From: JBBPZA01 sp038330095
Lineage (GTDB): Bacteria > Actinomycetota > Thermoleophilia > Solirubrobacterales > Solirubrobacteraceae
DNA: 8,436 nucleotides
Reading direction: 5' to 3'
NCBI GenBank assembly: GCA_038330095.1
Contig: JBBQNQ010000100.1
Coordinates: 1-8,436, forward strand
Shown: piece after piece, positions 5,583 to 8,436 of the stretch
Layout of the letters: each line of letters starts with the position of its first letter
Numbering within the stretch: the first letter of the stretch is position 1
The notes under the pieces: model-generated
The model's input: only the letters and a program-made list of their open reading frames with translations
Told to the model about the DNA's origin: nothing
Database searches by the model: none
Program-made: the position numbers and the translations under genes

Positions 5583-6244
5583 GCGCGGTCCCCTGGACGC
5601 GTCCCTCCGCTGCTCGCGTGGGGCGCATCCGCGAGCGCCTTCAGGCGGTCTACGGGGTTCCGCTGCGCCCGCCCCACCACCGGCCGCTGGACGAGCTCGT
5701 CCTCACCGTCCTCTCCCAGAGCACCAACGACCGCAACCGCGACGTCGCCTACCTGCGTCTGCGCGAGCGGTTCCCCAGTTGGGAGGCGGTGCGCGACGTG
5801 CCCGTCGAGGAGGTCGAGGAGGCGATCCGGCCCGGTGGGATCTCGCGGGTGAAGTCGGTGCGCATCCAGCAGATGCTCCAGGCGATCGACCCACTGGACC
5901 TCGACTGGCTCGCCGACGCCCCGGTCGAGGCGGGGCGCGCGTACCTGACCGCGCTCCCCGGCGTCGGGCGCAAGACGGCCGCCTGCGTGCTGCTCTTCGC
6001 CTACGGCCTGCGCGACGTGCCCGTCGACACCCATGTCGGACGGGTGGCCGGCCGCCTGCACCTGCTGCGCCCGCGCGCCGGCGCCGAGGAGCTCCACGAC
6101 GCCATGACCGCTCTGACCCCGCCGGGCGCCGAGCTCGAGCTCCACATCAACCTCCTGCGTCACGGCCGGCGGACCTGCCACGCCCAGCGCCCCCGATGCC
6201 GTGCGTGCGCGTTACGCCGCATGTGCCCCGAGCGGCGTGCCTGA
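5579..6244 (+). CDS. nth: Endonuclease III-type DNA glycosylase/AP lyase with [4Fe-4S] cluster
   Basis: This 221-residue base-excision repair enzyme probably removes oxidised pyrimidines and cleaves at the resulting AP site. The helix-hairpin-helix LPGVGRKTA (126-134) carries the lyase lysine Lys132, and PVDTHVGRV (148-156) carries Asp150, matching Lys120 and Asp138 of E. coli Nth. The C-terminal cysteines C200, C207, C210 and C216 have exactly the C-x6-C-x2-C-x5-C spacing that holds the iron-sulphur cluster. The N-terminal catalytic helix reads LTVLSQSTNDRNRD (42-55) rather than the E. coli-style LSAQATD, so this is a divergent endonuclease III clade and its lesion range may differ. GTG 5579 is preferred because it forms a GTGA overlap with the kinase stop and has GGGGAG seven bases upstream; GTG 5564 would add five residues. 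Its own stop lies 8 bases into the next gene. Confidence 0.93.
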   Translation: MSAVPWTRPSAARVGRIRERLQAVYGVPLRPPHHRPLDELVLTVLSQSTNDRNRDVAYLRLRERFPSWEAVRDVPVEEVEEAIRPGGISRVKSVRIQQMLQAIDPLDLDWLADAPVEAGRAYLTALPGVGRKTAACVLLFAYGLRDVPVDTHVGRVAGRLHLLRPRAGAEELHDAMTALTPPGAELELHINLLRHGRRTCHAQRPRCRACALRRMCPERRA

Positions 6245-7133
6245 CCCCCTGGTGCTGCTCGCCACCTGCGCGCTGCTGCCGCGGGGCGACGAGGACGAGC
6301 GGCTCCTGCCCTCGGCGCTGGCGCAGCGCGGTATCGAGGCGCGCTTCGAGGTGTGGGACGACCCCGGTGTGGACTGGGAGGCCGCCGCCCTGGTCGTCGT
6401 GCGATCGACCTGGGATTACATCGCCAAGCGCGACGCCTTCCTGGCGTGGGCGGATGGCGTACCGCGCTTGCGCAACCCCGGCGCGGTGCTGCGCTGGAAC
6501 ACCGACAAGCGCTACCTGGACGACCTGGCCGAGGCCGGCCTTCCGGTCGTTCCCACCGCCTTCGTGGAGCCCGGCGGGCCTCGCCCGCCTTTGCTCGGCG
6601 AGGTGGTCGTCAAGCCGGTGGTCTCGGCGGGATCGCGCGACACGGCACGCTTCGGCCCGGAGGGCCACCGCGCGGCCCACGGGCACCTGACCGCGCTGCT
6701 GGAGGCCGGCCGCATGGCCATGGTCCAGCCCTACGTCGCCTCGGTCGACGCGCGCGGTGAGAGCGCGCTGCTCTACCTGGGCGGCGAGTACTCGCACGCG
6801 GTCCGCAAGGGCGCGCTCCTGCGCCCTGGCGGCCGCCCGCTCGGCCGCGACGACGTCACCGCGGGACTGTTCGCGACCGAGGACATCTCGCCCCGCGAGC
6901 CCACCGGCGCCGAGCGCGCGGCGGCCGACGCGGTGGTCGACCACCTTCACGCGCGCCTCGGCACCCTCCTCTACGCGCGCATCGACCTCGTCGAGGGCGA
7001 CCGCGGCGCGCCGCAGGTGCTCGAGGTCGAGCTCACCGAGCCCTCGCTGTTCCTGGCCCACGCACCAGGCGCGCCGGCGCAGCTGGCCGAGGCCGTCGAG
7101 CGGGCGCTGGGAGAGAACGCGTCACAGCACTAG
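6237..7133 (+). CDS. ATP-grasp ligase, DcsG-like group, substrate unknown
   Basis: This 298-residue soluble protein appears to be an ATP-grasp enzyme, which activates a carboxylate as acyl phosphate and joins it to an amine or other nucleophile. Visible features are an N-terminal domain with RSTWDYI (56-62) and LRNPGAVLRWNTDKRYL (78-94), the ATP-binding VVVKPVVSAGSRD (123-135) with Lys126, QPYV (164-167), a GEYSHAVRKGA segment (183-193), ARIDLV (247-252), and the metal-binding VLEVELTEPS (261-270). The usual E-x-N metal motif reads E264-V-E266 here, with Glu268 nearby. Pairing with EPSLF, this resembles the group that includes the cycloserine enzyme DcsG. No other cycloserine genes are present, so that name should not be transferred. 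Start GTG 6237 overlaps the glycosylase by 8 bases; GTG 6201 would add twelve residues with no family-like sequence. The stop is embedded in a CTAG shared with the convergent gene. Confidence 0.87.
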   Translation: MPDPLVLLATCALLPRGDEDERLLPSALAQRGIEARFEVWDDPGVDWEAAALVVVRSTWDYIAKRDAFLAWADGVPRLRNPGAVLRWNTDKRYLDDLAEAGLPVVPTAFVEPGGPRPPLLGEVVVKPVVSAGSRDTARFGPEGHRAAHGHLTALLEAGRMAMVQPYVASVDARGESALLYLGGEYSHAVRKGALLRPGGRPLGRDDVTAGLFATEDISPREPTGAERAAADAVVDHLHARLGTLLYARIDLVEGDRGAPQVLEVELTEPSLFLAHAPGAPAQLAEAVERALGENASQH

Positions 7134-8146
7134 TCGACCCCATCGTCGCGAGGCGTCGACTCCTCGTTCGAGTCTTCGTGTGGCGAGGGCTCAAAGCCCA
7201 CGTCGACGGTCTCGAAGCCCTTGTGGCGCTCGGCCTCCGCGTACGACGTGTATGCGCGCTCGTCCGCCGAGGTGAGCTGCACCCGGTCGGTGAAGGGGGT
7301 GAGCAGCGAGCGGGGCCACATCCGCCTTCGCGCCACCACATTGATCTCAGCCGCGATCACGGTGACCAGCGCCAGCACGTAGATCCAGGCGATGAGGCCG
7401 AGCACCAGGCCGAAGACCCCGTAGCTCTCACGGGTCCCCTTGAGGGCGTGTGTGACCAGGTAGGTGCCCAGGAGCTGCACGAGCTGCCAGCCGATCGCAG
7501 CCACGATGGCGCCCAGGCGCAGGTGCCGCGTCGGTACGTCGGGCGCGGTGAGCACGCGGAAGGCGACCAGGAACACGCCGATGTTCGCGACCACCGCCAG
7601 CGGGACCGCGCCGATCCGCAGGCCGCCTCCCACGGTCGCGCCCAGCGCGTCCGCTCCCGTCGTGACGGCGGACAGCCCCGTGGTGAGCAGCACGGCGGCC
7701 CCGAGCACGACCACCAGAACCAGGCTGCGCAAGCGCGACATGATCGGGTTGGGCCGCACGTTGCGGGGCACCGCCCACACCCTGTTGAGCGCGTTCTGCA
7801 TCGCCTGGGCGGCGCCGAGGCTGCCGTAAATCGTCACCAAGATGCCGACCGCCAGCCCGGTGTCGCTGCCCGACGGGGCCCGGACGCTGTCGCGCACCTG
7901 GGCGCCCACGACCGGGAACTGTGCCAGCGCCGAGTCGAGCAGCTTCGCCTGCAGGGAGGGATCGCCCTGGAGCGCGAAGCCCAGGATGGTCACGAGCAGG
8001 AGCAGCAGTGGGAACAGCGACAGGAACCCGTAGTAGGTGATGAGCGCCGCCAGGTAGCCGCCCTGGTCGTCGGCAAACTTGTAGATAACCGCGAGCGGGA
8101 ACCCCAGCCAGCGATGCCGCCGCTGGTAGGCGTCCAGGGAGGCCAC
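7130..8146 (-). CDS. YihY/virulence factor BrkB family membrane protein
   Basis: This 338-residue inner-membrane protein of the YihY/BrkB family has about six hydrophobic spans (near 32-59, 97-118, 141-163, 179-200, 210-233 and 243-272). Family signatures are ALITYYGFLSLFPLLL (35-50), YGSLGAAQAMQNALNRVW (107-124) and YGVFGLVLGLIAW (242-254) leading to AAEINVV (265-271). The biochemical function of the family is not settled; older RNase BN labels are errors. After the last span comes a roughly 65-residue hydrophilic tail that turns strongly acidic near its end (HEDSNEEST, 323-331). Start GTG 8146 is the furthest upstream start codon in this frame and sits 47 bases after the AI-2E transporter stop. 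No strong Shine-Dalgarno is seen, so the start is moderately sure. It converges on the ATP-grasp gene, with the stop codons overlapping in one CTAG. Confidence 0.95.
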   Translation of the reverse strand: MASLDAYQRRHRWLGFPLAVIYKFADDQGGYLAALITYYGFLSLFPLLLLLVTILGFALQGDPSLQAKLLDSALAQFPVVGAQVRDSVRAPSGSDTGLAVGILVTIYGSLGAAQAMQNALNRVWAVPRNVRPNPIMSRLRSLVLVVVLGAAVLLTTGLSAVTTGADALGATVGGGLRIGAVPLAVVANIGVFLVAFRVLTAPDVPTRHLRLGAIVAAIGWQLVQLLGTYLVTHALKGTRESYGVFGLVLGLIAWIYVLALVTVIAAEINVVARRRMWPRSLLTPFTDRVQLTSADERAYTSYAEAERHKGFETVDVGFEPSPHEDSNEESTPRDDGVD

Positions 8147-8193
8147 GAAGCCGCTCTGGTCGGCGCGCGCGACGGGCTGGTCGTCTGGCGAGG

Positions 8194-8436
8194 CTATGGC
8201 GCCGGGCTCGAGCTCGCGTCTGCTGGAGCTCGGCCGGCCTCGCGCTGCTCGAGGAGCTCGGCGACGATGACCTGGATCGCCCCGGCGACGGGGATCCCCG
8301 CAAGGGCTCCGAGGATGCCGGCGACCTCGGCGCCGAGCAGGATCGCGATTAGCACCGCCAGCGCCGACAGCTTCAGCGCACGTCCGTAGATCAGCGGGCG
8401 GAGGCTGTGCCCCTCGATCGCGTGATAGGTGAGCAG
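8194..8436 (-). CDS. AI-2E family transporter, C-terminal fragment (5' end outside window)
   Basis: Only the last 80 residues are inside the window, ending in TAG at 8196-8194. The opening HAIEGHSLRPLIYGRALKLS (residues 5-24 of the fragment) and the following hydrophobic ALAVLIAILLGAEVAGILGA (25-44), then AGIPVAGAIQVI, match the conserved last re-entrant or membrane region of the AI-2E exporter-like (formerly PerM/UPF0118) family. Full proteins are about 350-400 residues with eight predicted spans. Some members export autoinducer-2, others act in sodium/proton exchange, and most are untested, so the substrate is unknown. A short Ala/Ser/Pro tail follows the last helix. The gene runs in the same direction as the YihY-family gene 47 bases downstream and may share a transcript with it. 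No hairpin is obvious between them. Confidence 0.9.
   Translation of the reverse strand: MLTYHAIEGHSLRPLIYGRALKLSALAVLIAILLGAEVAGILGALAGIPVAGAIQVIVAELLEQREAGRAPADASSSPAP

Noticed and set aside
6237..7133. Calling the ATP-grasp protein a true cycloserine synthetase (dcsG)
   Set aside because: No other cycloserine genes are present and the metal motif is altered; only group-level similarity is supported.
7130..8146. Ribonuclease BN label for the YihY-family protein
   Set aside because: The old RNase BN assignment of this membrane family is an error; the sequence shows only membrane spans and a soluble tail.
7178..8389. 403-residue plus-strand frame opposite the YihY-family gene
   Set aside because: It is a His/Gln/Arg-rich shadow; the opposite strand has strong family signatures.
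1..8436. tRNA, rRNA, CRISPR, insertion sequence or phage remnants
   Set aside because: No cloverleaf, rRNA core, spaced direct repeats, transposase or integrase motifs were seen. Coding density and base composition look uniform, giving no sign of a recently acquired island.

Overview
The DNA is very GC-rich, with G or C at most third codon positions. It is densely coding, uses many GTG starts, and has overlapping or nearly abutting genes. An actinobacterial-type inositol-3-phosphate synthase sits beside a CDP-alcohol phosphatidyltransferase of the phosphatidylinositol-phosphate synthase kind. Together these point to a high-GC actinobacterium. The overall style resembles the class Thermoleophilia (Solirubrobacterales/Gaiellales), but that placement is inference from protein style, not from a marker gene. 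There are ten protein genes, two of them cut by the window edges. I saw no rRNA, tRNA, CRISPR array or mobile element.

Left block, minus strand (4659 down to 1). Five genes run in the same direction: an alpha/beta hydrolase with an Asp nucleophile, a large polytopic membrane protein resembling GT-C enzymes, a PAP2_3-type membrane phosphatase, the phosphatidylinositol-phosphate synthase, and ino1 (truncated at base 1). The last three form a plausible inositol-lipid module. Ino1 makes inositol-3-phosphate from glucose-6-phosphate. The CDP-alcohol transferase would join it to CDP-diacylglycerol. The PAP2 enzyme is well placed to remove the remaining phosphate, a step for which the actinobacterial enzyme is, to my knowledge, not firmly assigned. 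Couplings are tight: GTGA between hydrolase and membrane protein, TGATG between PAP2 and synthase. Gaps of about 55 and 70 bases hold candidate hairpins.

Middle block, plus strand (4686 to 7133). Three overlapping genes encode a PfkB-family sugar kinase, an endonuclease III-type [4Fe-4S] DNA glycosylase, and an ATP-grasp ligase related to the DcsG group. This block diverges from the left block across only 26 bases. Those bases hold two overlapping TAnnnT -10-like motifs, each 7-9 bases from a GTG start, which suggests back-to-back promoters making leaderless mRNAs.

Right block, minus strand (8436 down to 7130). The C-terminal end of an AI-2E family transporter is followed by a YihY/BrkB-family membrane protein. 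The latter converges on the ATP-grasp gene so closely that both stop codons lie within one CTAG palindrome. No gene-free stretch exceeds about 70 bases.
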